Assembly: GCF_003339845.1 (NCBI RefSeq)
Contig: NZ_PPTR01000013.1
Location: 46,551 to 110,550 of the forward strand
Reading direction: 5' to 3'
From: Gordonibacter sp. 28C
GTDB taxonomy: Bacteria; Actinomycetota; Coriobacteriia; Coriobacteriales; Eggerthellaceae
Length of the DNA: 64,000 bases
Shown: piece by piece, positions 41,179 to 50,329 of the stretch
How positions within the stretch are numbered: the stretch's first letter is position 1
How the letters are laid out: every line of letters begins with the position of its first letter
Notes under the pieces: model-generated
Told to the model about the DNA's origin: nothing
The model's database searches: none
Seen by the model: only the letters and a program-made list of their open reading frames with translations
Position numbers and translations under genes: made by a program

Positions 41179-42498
41179 GTGAAATACGTCCAGATCAACT
41201 CCTTTTACAACGGATCGACCGGGACCATCATGCGCGGCCTCCACAAGGAGCTGCTCGAACAGGGCCACGACTCCTATGTCTTCTGGGGGCGCCGCCACGA
41301 GACGGTGTCAGACCATGAGCGGTGCTGCGCTTCGAAGGCCGGGGTCTACGCGCACGGCGTGTTGACGAGGCTGACGGGCCGTGCGGGATTCTACTCGAAG
41401 CGCGACACGGCGAGGCTGCTCGCGGAGCTCGACGAGATCGACCCCGACGTGGTGCACCTGCACAACGTCCACGGCTACTACGTGAACGTTGAGATGCTCT
41501 TTGAGTGGCTGGCGGCGCATCGCTGTCAGGTGAAGTGGACCCTGCACGATTGCTGGGCGTTCACGGGCCACTGCGCGCACTTCACATATGTGAAGTGCGC
41601 GCAGTGGAAGACCCGCTGCGCGTACGAAGAGCCCTGCTGCCAGCTGTCCACCTACCCTAAGACGATCTCCAAGCGCTCCTGCACGAGGAACTTCGACGAC
41701 AAGAAGCGCATTTTCAATCTAATCTCTGCCGACCGCATGGAGCTGATAACCCCCTCTCAGTGGCTCGCCGACCTTGTGGGCGAGTCGTTCCTCTCCAAGT
41801 ACCCGGTCACCGTGAAGCACAACGAGATCGACCGCGCCGTGTTCAAGCCGACTTCGAGCGACTTCTGCGAGCGCTACGGCCTGGATGGCAAGTTCGTGAT
41901 CTTGGGCGTCGCGTCCCCATGGACGGAGCGCAAAGGATTGGGTGACTTCGTGCGCCTGGCGAATGTGCTGGATGATAGGTGCGCCATCGTGCTCGTCGGG
42001 TTGACTAGGCGACAGATCAAGAAGATGACCTCGCACATTTTGTCTTTCGGGAGGTTGGAGGATCCGAAGGCTCTTGCTCGCGTGTACACGGCGGCCGACT
42101 TGTTCGTGCATCCCGGCGTAGAGGAGACGTACGGCCTCGCGGTCGCCGAGGCTCAGGCGTGTGGCACCCCTGTTCTAGTACGTTCGAGGAGCGCTTGCGA
42201 GGAGGCTGTGCAAAACGGCGAATGCCATACGGTCGATCTTGGCTTCGATGCGCTGAAATCGACAGTAATAACGGTGGGAGGGGGGTGCTCCGTGATTTGC
42301 CTTGAGAGAACGGAATCGAAGCAGCAGATGGCTGCGATATACAGCGCGGCGGATGTTTTCTTCAACCCGACACGAGAAGACAATTTCCCTACCGTGAACT
42401 TGGAAGCGCAAGCCTGCGGCACTCCGGTGCTGACCTACGACACAGGCGGATGCGAAGAGACGATAAACCTTGAACATTCGCAAGTGATAGGGGGCTGA
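41179..42498 (+). CDS. GT4 glycosyltransferase with a duplicated, chimeric C-terminus
   Basis: A 439-residue enzyme of the WcaC-like GT4 group: a normal N-terminal domain (VHLHNVHGYYVNVEML, TLHDCWAFTGHC) and a C-terminal nucleotide-sugar domain ending in AEAQACGTPVLV. After about residue 355 a second piece of another GT4 follows: ERTESKQQMAAIYSAADVFF, NPTREDNFPTVNLEAQACGT and PVLTYDTGG. It then stops without the usual last 60 residues. Base composition turns AT-rich at this join (about 42230-42290). The gene seems to be a recombination joint between an old GC-rich part of the locus and an imported AT-rich cassette. The first copy may still be active. Confidence 0.85.
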   Translation: MKYVQINSFYNGSTGTIMRGLHKELLEQGHDSYVFWGRRHETVSDHERCCASKAGVYAHGVLTRLTGRAGFYSKRDTARLLAELDEIDPDVVHLHNVHGYYVNVEMLFEWLAAHRCQVKWTLHDCWAFTGHCAHFTYVKCAQWKTRCAYEEPCCQLSTYPKTISKRSCTRNFDDKKRIFNLISADRMELITPSQWLADLVGESFLSKYPVTVKHNEIDRAVFKPTSSDFCERYGLDGKFVILGVASPWTERKGLGDFVRLANVLDDRCAIVLVGLTRRQIKKMTSHILSFGRLEDPKALARVYTAADLFVHPGVEETYGLAVAEAQACGTPVLVRSRSACEEAVQNGECHTVDLGFDALKSTVITVGGGCSVICLERTESKQQMAAIYSAADVFFNPTREDNFPTVNLEAQACGTPVLTYDTGGCEETINLEHSQVIGG

Positions 42499-42505
42499 TA
42501 GGATC

Positions 42506-43828
42506 ATGCCTTTGTTGTTGGCAGCAATGATCGGTGTCTCAATCTTTGGAAATGAGTTCTTTAAGTTCTCAATAGGGACGTTTAATGTGCTTGATTTTCT
42601 AATTGCGACCACATGCATTTCGTATTTAGTAATTCTCTCGTTTGGCAAAACGAAAAGAAGCTTCAATTCTGGTCTTTTGTGCGACAGGTGGCTCTGGGCC
42701 TTTTTGGCGTATGGGCTGATCTCGGTCGTTTTCTCGTATATGAGTTTTTATTCATCTCTCGGGCTGTCTTCAGACGTGTTGTTCAATGCCTCTTTCATAC
42801 CACGGCAAGCATACTACTTTTTCTTTATTCCGCTGATCATCGCATCGACGCGTCATCCATCTTCTGAAAGTTGCAGGAAGTTCCTTTGTAGAAAGTACAG
42901 GTTGCTTTTCTTTTGCATTTATGTAGCGCACGTTTTATGGACGGGTGGATTTGCCCTTGATGTATCGAGCTGTTTTTGCCTGAGTTTACTTCTGCTGTTG
43001 AATAAAAGGAAGCAAGAGGTCATCGACCTTCTCTTCCTAGGTGTTGTTCTGCTCAGCCCAATGGCTGTAGGGGGAGAGATGACGCAGGCTGCGATTCGCC
43101 TCGTATGCCTAGTGTTCTATTTTGCGAAAAACAAGGAAAGCGTTTTCCGCTACGGGATGTTTGCAGTCTTGGCCATTGTGATCGCATGTTTTATCGTTCC
43201 GTTTGTACCGTTTGGAGACTTGGGTCTTGATGCGAATACTAGTTGGAGGATTTCATACTGGAGAGACGAGCTCGACCAGCTCCTGGCTACATACGGCATG
43301 GGCGTAGGATATGGTACTTCGTATGCATCGTATAGCTTTATTGGGTCGGCGACATTCGGGCCATTTGCGGCCACTGAGCAGTATTCCACTTTAGAGAAAA
43401 TGTACGTTGTGGGTTGTCACAACTCGTTTATTTCGCTGGCTTTCAGGTTGGGTATTGCTGGCGTTTCCTTGTTGCTGGCGTATATTTTAAGCCTTGCAAG
43501 TCGGAAGCGTTCATATCGGGAGGGCTTTACTTCCTCGGCTTGCTTCGCAGTAATTTCTTCTCTGATAATAATCTGTTTCAACGTCGGATTCGAGAGTCCT
43601 GCCTATTTTTTCTTGTTCGCCTTCTCAGTAAGTTACCTGAATTCGGCTATTACTTTGCGCGAAGCAGGCTCTTACTCCATAGAGGCAGACAGAGGGCATC
43701 GTTTGAATATGACCAATTTTGCAGGCATGGGTGGTGCAGAGGTTTTTCTACATCACGGTGTGATTTCAGAAACCGTTAAAAGAGCGCATACCTGGCTCGG
43801 ATGCCATCTTGTAACGAAGGGCGCGTAG
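42506..43828 (+). CDS. Wzy-like polysaccharide polymerase / O-antigen ligase-type membrane protein
   Basis: A 440-residue protein with about ten membrane helices and a large outside loop near residues 230-300 (GLDANTSWRISYWRDELDQL), where Wzy/WaaL proteins carry their active site. The position between glycosyltransferases and a flippase supports a polymerase. Similarity within this group is always weak, so ligase is an alternative. The last 50 residues are hydrophilic and look unlike the rest. It is AT-rich, unlike the start of the operon. Confidence 0.8.
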   Translation: MPLLLAAMIGVSIFGNEFFKFSIGTFNVLDFLIATTCISYLVILSFGKTKRSFNSGLLCDRWLWAFLAYGLISVVFSYMSFYSSLGLSSDVLFNASFIPRQAYYFFFIPLIIASTRHPSSESCRKFLCRKYRLLFFCIYVAHVLWTGGFALDVSSCFCLSLLLLLNKRKQEVIDLLFLGVVLLSPMAVGGEMTQAAIRLVCLVFYFAKNKESVFRYGMFAVLAIVIACFIVPFVPFGDLGLDANTSWRISYWRDELDQLLATYGMGVGYGTSYASYSFIGSATFGPFAATEQYSTLEKMYVVGCHNSFISLAFRLGIAGVSLLLAYILSLASRKRSYREGFTSSACFAVISSLIIICFNVGFESPAYFFLFAFSVSYLNSAITLREAGSYSIEADRGHRLNMTNFAGMGGAEVFLHHGVISETVKRAHTWLGCHLVTKGA

Positions 43829-43829
43829 A

Positions 43830-44873
43830 ATGCGGAGTCCCTTGCTTTCAATTGTCATTCCGGCTTATAACGCTCAGAATTATTTGAGCGACTGCCTCAA
43901 CTCCATTCTCATGCAGGATTTTGAAGATTATCAGGTAGTGATTGTCGATGACGGATCCATCGACGACACACCAAAAATATGTGGGGCATTTGAGTCTTCG
44001 CATTCTGGGAAAATAATATATTTTCGACAAGAAAACAAAGGCCCCCTCTTGGCTCGACTTCGTGGGCTAGACGAGGCATCAGGTCGTTATGTCACTTTTG
44101 TCGATAGTGACGACATGCTGCATCACTTTTCGTTGTTGCAAGTTGCGGATGCGCTTGGCCGGCTGATGCCCGATATGCTTATGTTTGATATGAGCCAGCA
44201 TAAGTCTTTTGATAAAAGTGGTCCGAGATTGTTCGATGTTGATTACGAACTTTCGGTTATCGAGAAAGAGCAAGTTGTAACAAAACTTTATTCAACTCAT
44301 CTGCTTAATTCGCCGTTTTGCAAGGTTTTTAAAAAAGATACTGTTAATGATGCCACTTCTTCCTTGAGTCGATTCGCTTATTACTCGAGTTCCGAAGATT
44401 ATCTAATGGTAATGACTTTGATCGATGCTTGTACGACGTTTGCGTATTTGAGAAGCCCTCTCTATTACTACAGAAACACACCCGGTAGTCTTAGTCGTTC
44501 GTTTGCGCTTGAAAAGGCGGAGCAATCTCTTGCTGTCAGGAATATAGCCCTGAACAATGCTTCGAAATGGGCCGCAAAGTTTGGGTCGGAGGATATCTAT
44601 CGCGGTGCGTGCGTAGATGCGTGCGCTACCTTTTCGGGAATCATCGAGAGTGCTGCTTTGAACTGCAAAGACACCTCTGAAGTGTTCAATTTGGTAAGAA
44701 AGAGCGACTGCTTTAATAGGTCTGTGATCGAAGGGCCTCGCGACATGGTTGTTCGCATTGATAGGCTTGTTGAATGTGAGCTACTTAAGCAGAGCCACTT
44801 CTTGCTACTCAAAATGCTAAGCAAAATATTTTTTGTTGCGAAGCAGATCAAAAAGAATTTGTTTGGCGCATGA
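43830..44873 (+). CDS. GT2 family glycosyltransferase
   Basis: A 347-residue GT-A enzyme. The nucleotide-sugar fold is seen at the start (LLSIVIPAYNAQNYLSDCLN, VVIVDDGSIDDTPKIC) with the DxD metal motif in FVDSDDMLHH. The remaining 200 residues are helical and not diagnostic. It adds a sugar to the growing repeat unit; donor and acceptor are unknown. AT-rich. The stop codon overlaps the start of the flippase gene by four bases. Confidence 0.9.
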   Translation: MRSPLLSIVIPAYNAQNYLSDCLNSILMQDFEDYQVVIVDDGSIDDTPKICGAFESSHSGKIIYFRQENKGPLLARLRGLDEASGRYVTFVDSDDMLHHFSLLQVADALGRLMPDMLMFDMSQHKSFDKSGPRLFDVDYELSVIEKEQVVTKLYSTHLLNSPFCKVFKKDTVNDATSSLSRFAYYSSSEDYLMVMTLIDACTTFAYLRSPLYYYRNTPGSLSRSFALEKAEQSLAVRNIALNNASKWAAKFGSEDIYRGACVDACATFSGIIESAALNCKDTSEVFNLVRKSDCFNRSVIEGPRDMVVRIDRLVECELLKQSHFLLLKMLSKIFFVAKQIKKNLFGA

Positions 44874-46375
44874 CGGCTCGTCGCAGCGGTCGAGGAATTG
44901 TCGAAAGGCTGACAACTCCGACAGAAAGTTCGTCAGTGATGACGAACATTTCACTTGCTTTCTTTGCTCAGGGATCTACTTTGGTTGTAAGTATTGCCAT
45001 GTCTCTTGTCGTGCCGAAACTTTTAGGATTGGAGTCTTACTCATACTGGCAAACATTTTTGCTTTATGCCGGATTCGTGGGGCTTGCTCTTCTCGGCGTA
45101 AACGATGGCTTATATTTGAGGCTGGGGGGGTCAGCCTATGGCTCTATTGATCGAAAGATGCTCAAAGGGGAGTACGGACTGATTCTCGCTGCGCAGTTCT
45201 TTATTGCCGGCTTTTTTATCGTAATCGTGCTTGCCCAGGGCTTTAGGGGTGATTTACTCACAATTGGGATAGGCGTTTGTTTTTACTGTTTGAGTGCTAA
45301 TTCGTTCTCCTTGTTCGGATACACCTTACAAGCTGCCAATCTCACCCATTTATATTCCATTGCTAGTCTAATCAACAAGATTGTGTTTATTGCGGCGCTA
45401 ATTATTTTGTTTGGAACCGGACATGAAAGCTATGCGGCCTTAATCGCTGTGTATGTGTTAAGCCAGATCGTTGCAAGCTTATACATGCTTTATTGTTTAA
45501 GGGATTTGTTCAAGGTTGGCGCGTGCGATGTAAAATCATCCGCATCTCTTGTGATAAAAGATATTAAATCCGGCATTAAGGTCATGGTGGCCTTTTATGC
45601 CAGCTCTCTAATAGTTGGCTTTGCGCGGGTTATGGTTGAACTAAATTGGAGTATAGAAGAGTTCGGCCTTCTCTCTTTCGCTTTGTCAATAGTGTCTTTC
45701 GCCTTAGCTTTTATAGGTCAAATATCAATGGTCATGTTTCCTGTTTTAAGAAGAATAGGGGGAGATGAGCAGAAGCGGCGCTTCCTTCAGATAAGAAATG
45801 TGTTGGTCGTTATCATGCCTCTCGTCTATGTGGTTTATCCCCTTGGTGCATTCTTTTTGACGTGGTGGTTGCCTGATTTTTCAGATGCTTTGCTTTACCT
45901 GGGCATCGTAATGCCTATCTGCGTGTTTGACGGAAAGTTCAACTTGCTGTGCAGTACTTATCTTAAGGTGCTTCGCGATGAGAGATATCTTCTTCTACTG
46001 AATGTTGCAGCAATGGTCGTAGGTATCACCCTTAGTTTGATTGCCGTCCATGTGTTCAAAAGCATCATTTTTGTAGCCTTGGGAGTGGTTGCGTCGATCG
46101 TCTTCAGGAGTGTTTCGGCGGAGTTGTTTTTAGCTCGAAGGAGAATTGACCTGCGGGTAGGACGGTATCTTGCAAGCGAAGTGTGTTTGGCGGTCGTGTT
46201 TATCACCATCCAGTTATTGAACATTAAAGCTATGGGCTTGCCACTGGTTTGGTGTGCTTATCTATTCTACTTGTTATTCAACAGAGGTTGCTTGCGAGAT
46301 GTTTTTCGCTTGATGGGTAGGAAAGCTAAGAATAAAAAAGCCTTTTGCGAGGAAGTGTACCGATGCAGGAAATGA
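44870..46375 (+). CDS. Wzx-type oligosaccharide flippase
   Basis: A 501-residue MOP-superfamily membrane protein with 12-14 helices, starting from a cytoplasmic tail of about 25 residues and reaching a basic end (RKAKNKKAFCEEVYRCRK). The helix spacing and position in the operon fit Wzx, which turns the finished lipid-linked repeat unit to the outside. AT-rich; the last 13 bases overlap the LicD gene, at which point composition returns to GC-rich. Confidence 0.88.
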   Translation: MTARRSGRGIVERLTTPTESSSVMTNISLAFFAQGSTLVVSIAMSLVVPKLLGLESYSYWQTFLLYAGFVGLALLGVNDGLYLRLGGSAYGSIDRKMLKGEYGLILAAQFFIAGFFIVIVLAQGFRGDLLTIGIGVCFYCLSANSFSLFGYTLQAANLTHLYSIASLINKIVFIAALIILFGTGHESYAALIAVYVLSQIVASLYMLYCLRDLFKVGACDVKSSASLVIKDIKSGIKVMVAFYASSLIVGFARVMVELNWSIEEFGLLSFALSIVSFALAFIGQISMVMFPVLRRIGGDEQKRRFLQIRNVLVVIMPLVYVVYPLGAFFLTWWLPDFSDALLYLGIVMPICVFDGKFNLLCSTYLKVLRDERYLLLLNVAAMVVGITLSLIAVHVFKSIIFVALGVVASIVFRSVSAELFLARRRIDLRVGRYLASEVCLAVVFITIQLLNIKAMGLPLVWCAYLFYLLFNRGCLRDVFRLMGRKAKNKKAFCEEVYRCRK

Positions 46376-47154
46376 CATTAGAAGAAATCCAAAAAACTTG
46401 CCTAGAGCTTCTCAAAGAGTTGGATTCCTTTTGCAGTGTGCACGGGCTTCAGTATTTCCTCATCGGCGGCTCCGCTTTGGGAGCGGTGCGTCATGGTGGG
46501 TTTATCCCGTGGGATGACGACGTCGATGTGGGGATGCCCAGGGAGGATTACGAGTCGTTCTGCCGCTCTTACGCGGACGGCGACATATTCAAGCTGTCGC
46601 TTTTGGGCAAAACGGAAGGCTATTTCAACCCCTTCGCCAAGTTGTGCGACGCCCGCACGAAATACGAGGAGCCGACCTCGAGGAGCGTCAGCCAAGGAGT
46701 CTTTATAGACGTCTTCCCGATCGACTACGTATGCGAATCCCAGACGGCCATCAAAAGAGCGATGGTCAGGAAGCGCCTGTACAACTACGCGTTCACGACT
46801 CGGCTCGACGCTCAGAAATACAGGAGCGAGCCGATTTCGATGCGGATCTTGAGGAAGGCGATGAGCAAGGCGTACGCGATGCGCGACCCCGTCGCTGCCT
46901 CGGAGGCCGTTGTCTCGGGCATCGTCAGCTCAAAACCCACTTCGCGGGCGATGAATATCTGGGGGGCATGGAACGAGCGTGAGGTCATGAACGCGGAGTG
47001 GTTTGGCGAGGGGGCGACGTTTCGGTTCGAGGACATGGATTGCCCGATCCCCTCCGAATGGGACAAATACCTCTCAAGGCTGTACGGGGACTACATGTCC
47101 CCTCCCAAAAGCCTGCCGCACAGCCACGGGCTCGCTTTTCGGATCGAAGACTAG
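46363..47154 (+). CDS. LicD-family phosphotransferase
   Basis: A 263-residue LicD/fukutin-type enzyme. The signature is complete: YFLIGGSALGAVRHGGFIPW, DDDVDVGMPREDYESF, and GVFIDVFPIDYV. LicD proteins transfer phosphocholine or another CDP-activated group to a sugar. The next two genes could supply CDP-ribitol, so ribitol phosphate is a likely load here. The ATG at 46363 follows GAGGAAG; an earlier in-frame start adds six residues. GC-rich again. Confidence 0.9.
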   Translation: MQEMTLEEIQKTCLELLKELDSFCSVHGLQYFLIGGSALGAVRHGGFIPWDDDVDVGMPREDYESFCRSYADGDIFKLSLLGKTEGYFNPFAKLCDARTKYEEPTSRSVSQGVFIDVFPIDYVCESQTAIKRAMVRKRLYNYAFTTRLDAQKYRSEPISMRILRKAMSKAYAMRDPVAASEAVVSGIVSSKPTSRAMNIWGAWNEREVMNAEWFGEGATFRFEDMDCPIPSEWDKYLSRLYGDYMSPPKSLPHSHGLAFRIED

Positions 47155-47182
47155 ATCGCAAAAACGGACGGAAGGGACGGAC

Positions 47183-47890
47183 ATGAAGGACAAGATCGGC
47201 CTCATATTGCTCGCGGGGGGAGTGGGCAGGAGAACGCAGCGCAAAGTTCCGAAGCAGCTGCTGCTCGTCGGCGGAAAGCCCATGCTGGTCCACTCGCTTG
47301 AGAAGATCGAGGACATCCCCCAGATCACGAGCGTTGCCATCCCCTGCGCCGAGGAGGCGATGGAGAAGACCAGGTACGTGCTCGACGCATGGGGCTACGA
47401 TGAGGCGAAGTACCGCATCGTCGAGGGCGGAGCGACCCGGCACGAGTCCGTGTCGAGGGGCCTGTCCAGCCTTTCGGGCTGCGACTACGTGATCATCCAC
47501 GAGGCGGCGCGCCCGTTCGCGGCCAAGGCCGACTTCTTGCGCCTTTTGGAGATCGAGGACTACAATGCGACTCTGGGTGTGTCGATCCCGTTCACCGTGG
47601 CGGAGGTCGACAAGACCGGCAATCTGAGCGGGGTTCTCGACCGCTCCGCCTTGGTTAACGTCCAGCTTCCCCAGATATTCGAATACGCGACGCTGGCCGC
47701 AGCGCATGAGAAGGCGGCGCAGGCGGGAAGGCAGTACACGGAGGACGCAAGCCTTTTGTACGACCAGCTCGGGGTCGCGGTCCGCATAGTGGAGGGCAGC
47801 GAGATCAACATAAAAATCACGTACCCGTCCGACTTGGTGATCGCGGAGTCCATATACAGGAGCTTTGTGATAGGAGGGGCCGATGACTAG
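47183..47890 (+). CDS. IspD/TarI-family cytidylyltransferase
   Basis: A 235-residue CTP:polyol-phosphate cytidylyltransferase. The CTP-binding loop is LLAGGVGRRTQRKVPKQLL, followed by VIIHEAARPFA and a C-terminal EGSEINIKITYPSDL. This fold covers IspD (MEP pathway) and TarI/Bcs1 (CDP-ribitol). Its place between LicD and a short-chain dehydrogenase, inside a polysaccharide operon, favours CDP-ribitol over isoprenoid synthesis. The ribosome site is GGAAGGG. Confidence 0.88.
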   Translation: MKDKIGLILLAGGVGRRTQRKVPKQLLLVGGKPMLVHSLEKIEDIPQITSVAIPCAEEAMEKTRYVLDAWGYDEAKYRIVEGGATRHESVSRGLSSLSGCDYVIIHEAARPFAAKADFLRLLEIEDYNATLGVSIPFTVAEVDKTGNLSGVLDRSALVNVQLPQIFEYATLAAAHEKAAQAGRQYTEDASLLYDQLGVAVRIVEGSEINIKITYPSDLVIAESIYRSFVIGGADD

Positions 47891-48599
47891 CAAAGGGGCC
47901 TGCATCGTCACCGGGGCGAGCCAGGGGATAGGCCGGGCGACGGCGATAGCCTTGGCGGCCAAGCGGGAGTACTCGTCGATCGTCCTGGTGTCGAGAAATC
48001 TCGAGAAGCTGGAGGAGACCAAGGCGCTGGCGGGCAACCCCGACAACATGTTCGCGCTCCCGTTTGATCTGGAGGAGCTGGAGGGGATACCCGCGATGGT
48101 CTCCTCCGTCGTAAGGGATTATGGGGACATAGACCTCCTCGTGAACGTCTCGGGCTATGCGGATCCGAAGCCCCTTTTCGAGACGGACGCCCACTCGCTG
48201 GAGAAAACCTTCCGAGTGAACGTCTTCGCACTTACCCTGATGTGCCGGGAGGTCGCGAAGAACATGCGCGGCCACCGATGCGGCAAGATTATAAACATCG
48301 CTTCCACGGCGGGCAGCACGCCGCGTCCGGGATGGATCTCCTACTCGTCGTCGAAAGCGGCCGTCATCTCCATCTCCCAGACCCTGACCGCCGAGCTCGC
48401 GGAATACGGGGTCAAGGTGTACTGCGTGTCTCCGGGGCGATGCGCGACTGATCTGCGCAGGAAGCTCGCGCCGGAAGAGGACCCTGCGACCATCATGCAG
48501 CCCGAGCAGGTTGCGGAGATAATCGACAACTTAAGCGGGGACACGGGAAACGCGTTGGATGGGCAGGATATCGTTGTCCGCTATCAGCCGAGGCTCTAG
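47883..48599 (+). CDS. Short-chain dehydrogenase/reductase (probable ribulose-5-phosphate reductase)
   Basis: A 238-residue classical SDR: cofactor motif VTGASQGIGRATAIAL, NVSGYADPKP in place of the usual NNAG, and active-site SYSSSKAAVIS with an upstream Ser in IASTAGS. It overlaps the cytidylyltransferase gene by eight bases. In Haemophilus Bcs1 the same two activities are fused and make CDP-ribitol from ribulose 5-phosphate. The split pair here suggests the same route, but the substrate is inferred from context. It is the last gene of the operon. Confidence 0.85.
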   Translation: MTSKGACIVTGASQGIGRATAIALAAKREYSSIVLVSRNLEKLEETKALAGNPDNMFALPFDLEELEGIPAMVSSVVRDYGDIDLLVNVSGYADPKPLFETDAHSLEKTFRVNVFALTLMCREVAKNMRGHRCGKIINIASTAGSTPRPGWISYSSSKAAVISISQTLTAELAEYGVKVYCVSPGRCATDLRRKLAPEEDPATIMQPEQVAEIIDNLSGDTGNALDGQDIVVRYQPRL

Positions 48600-49040
48600 T
48601 AGGTTGGTTCTGCCGAACAATGCGTTGTGCTTAGCTTTGAATGTTGACCAGCGATCTTGAGCGGTTCTGAACAACAATATGGGTGGAAAACCACGATAAT
48701 CAACTCGCCATCAGGCAAATCATCGTAGAGTGACCACTTCCTTGCACTCCTCTCGTATGTCCCCGTCCCCTGGAGCCTTGGATCTTCGAACTACACGACG
48801 CTTAAGCTTCATGCCACGCTTTACATCCGACACCAGGTGTTCATTACCGGGGTGCTTGTGGAGCGATGAACTCTGCGTGTTCGGTGAATCTTGTTGATGC
48901 GAGAGCTCGGGATTAGCGAATCGCAAAGCTAAAGACTCTACTTCGTTTGCGAGAGCCATTTCTTAATCAGATGCAGAATTCAATTGGAAAATGCAATTAG
49001 GGGAATCTATTCCGAAGGGGCATTCACTGGGCTAGGCAGT
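48600..49040. other. Intergenic region after the capsule operon
   Basis: About 440 bases of mixed composition. A minus-strand frame at 48720-48959 could encode 79 residues (starting MALANEVESLALRF) but has only a weak ribosome site and no recognisable similarity. I see no strong terminator for the capsule operon here. Confidence 0.5.
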
Positions 49041-49259
49041 TCATTGTTGCTCGCTGCAAATGAGCTCGCAGGCGCTTTCGACGGTGAGGGAGCAGTAGTC
49101 AAGCAAGCAGGATATGAGCCTGATGGACTCCGGTTCTGATATTTCGCTTTGCGCCAGCGCCAAGGCGAGTGCGGATGTGCCCGAAAGCGTCATCCTCACG
49201 TCGGCGAATTCGTCGAAGGCTTCGAGCGGGGTGTTGATCTGAGGCTTTTGACGAAACAC
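49041..49259 (-). CDS. Small hypothetical protein divergent from an XRE regulator
   Basis: A 72-residue protein from a GTG preceded by AAAGGAA. It is helical and mildly acidic (LEAFDEFADVRMTLSGTSAL, SEISEPESIRLISCLLDYCS) with no membrane helix. I do not recognise it. It shares an AT-rich divergent promoter region, with a large inverted repeat, with the XRE regulator at 49421, so the two may form a small control unit. Confidence 0.5.
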   Translation of the reverse strand: MFRQKPQINTPLEAFDEFADVRMTLSGTSALALALAQSEISEPESIRLISCLLDYCSLTVESACELICSEQQ

Positions 49260-49278
49260 ATCAGTTCCTTTCTATGAA

Positions 49279-49313
49279 TTTGAATATTCAATATTTATAT
49301 TTTAATATTCAAA
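49279..49313. promoter_or_regulatory. 10-bp inverted repeat in the divergent XRE promoter region
   Basis: TTTGAATATT (49279-49288) and AATATTCAAA (49304-49313) are perfect reverse complements 15 bases apart, and TGAATATTCA at 49281-49290 is itself a palindrome. This gives two half-overlapping sites suited to XRE binding. Confidence 0.55.
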
Positions 49314-49420
49314 TATAATATCAGATAGTGAATCAAAAAAGAATAGATAAGAAGAGTTGTTCGGCGCTTTTGTCTTTTTGGGTTGGCGGTTGCTGGTATT
49401 CTACCCATAAGGAGGAGCGC

Positions 49421-49627
49421 ATGGCATCTATTCGCTACTACAAACTATTCGATTTGCTTGCACGTCGAGGATACAAGAAGACGGACCTTATGAAGGAAGT
49501 GGGTCTATCGTCGGTGACGGTTGCCAAGCTCTCCAAAGGCGAGTCCGTCACCACGGACACCATCCTGCGCATCTGCGAGCGGTTCGACGTGCAGCCGGGC
49601 GACATCATGGAATACGTTCCGGATTGA
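49421..49627 (+). CDS. Small XRE/Cro-type helix-turn-helix regulator
   Basis: A 68-residue protein that is a single helix-turn-helix of the YozG type: YYKLFDLLARRGYKKTDLMK, EVGLSSVTVAKLSKGESVTT, ICERFDVQPGDIMEYV. The ATG follows a perfect AAGGAGG. A repeat-bearing AT-rich region upstream suggests autoregulation. The VanZ-like gene begins 55 bases downstream and could share the transcript. Confidence 0.88.
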   Translation: MASIRYYKLFDLLARRGYKKTDLMKEVGLSSVTVAKLSKGESVTTDTILRICERFDVQPGDIMEYVPD

Positions 49628-49682
49628 TGCGCTCGCTGTTTTTGCGGATCTGTGCGCCGCGCGAAGGGCGTCGGGTGTAGGG

Positions 49683-50243
49683 GTGGCGATCCGAAAGCCC
49701 GCATTAAGTTTCGTTCTGAAAACGGTTTGCGCCATCGGGCTCGGAGCGACGCTGGTCGCCATATTCTTGCTCACCGAGCAGACGCCCGAACAGACCTCGT
49801 CTTTGTCCGGCGAGGCTGCCCGCTTCATCGCCGCCGGAGTCACCTCGCTCGAGGCGGCGGTGGCCCGCATCGGCTCAGATGCGCTCAGCAGTGTGTTCGC
49901 CTGGCTGCAAGCGGCCGGCGTGAGGCGTTGGGCGCATACGGCCGAGTTCTTCGCGGTTGGGTTGTTCTCGAGCTTTACGTCGCTTGCGATTTTCGGGAGA
50001 TCGAGGCGGCTTGCCCCTCTTGCGATCGGGTCGCTGGCGTTCAGCATCGCATGCTCCCTGTTCGATCAGACGCACAAGCTTTTCGTTCCTGGGCGCGAAT
50101 TCGATACGCAGGACCTGCTCTTCGACGCGTTCGGCTACGTTGCCGCCGTCGCCATCGTCTTCGCCGTCGGGGGAGTGTGCAGGATGGTGCGGCGACGACT
50201 GTCGGCGCCTCCATCTGGTCGGCATCTGCGCGATCGCGATTAG
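49683..50243 (+). CDS. VanZ-like membrane protein
   Basis: A 186-residue protein with four membrane helices. The VanZ pattern is visible: an early EQTPEQTSSLS after helix 1, the RRWAHTAEFFAVGLFSS segment before helix 2, and the conserved acidic DQTHKLFVPGREFDTQDLLFD before helix 4. VanZ proteins give low-level teicoplanin resistance or act in cell-wall or phosphate regulation; housekeeping versions like this are of unknown function. The GTG start is the only good one in frame; its ribosome site is poor. Confidence 0.82.
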   Translation: MAIRKPALSFVLKTVCAIGLGATLVAIFLLTEQTPEQTSSLSGEAARFIAAGVTSLEAAVARIGSDALSSVFAWLQAAGVRRWAHTAEFFAVGLFSSFTSLAIFGRSRRLAPLAIGSLAFSIACSLFDQTHKLFVPGREFDTQDLLFDAFGYVAAVAIVFAVGGVCRMVRRRLSAPPSGRHLRDRD

Positions 50244-50329
50244 CGTATGCCTACATTGCACCGCCAGCCTGCTTTGCACATAAGAGGTGCGGACGAAGCA
50301 GGGAGGGGTCCAAGGAGAAGCTGAAATAG

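Noticed and set aside
47183..47890. Isoprenoid enzyme IspD
   Set aside because: Sequence alone allows it, but the position between LicD and an overlapping SDR gene in a polysaccharide operon favours a TarI/Bcs1-type role; left as an alternative in the entry.
48720..48959. 79-codon minus-strand gene
   Set aside because: Weak ribosome site, no similarity, and composition typical of non-coding sequence; noted only within the intergenic entry.
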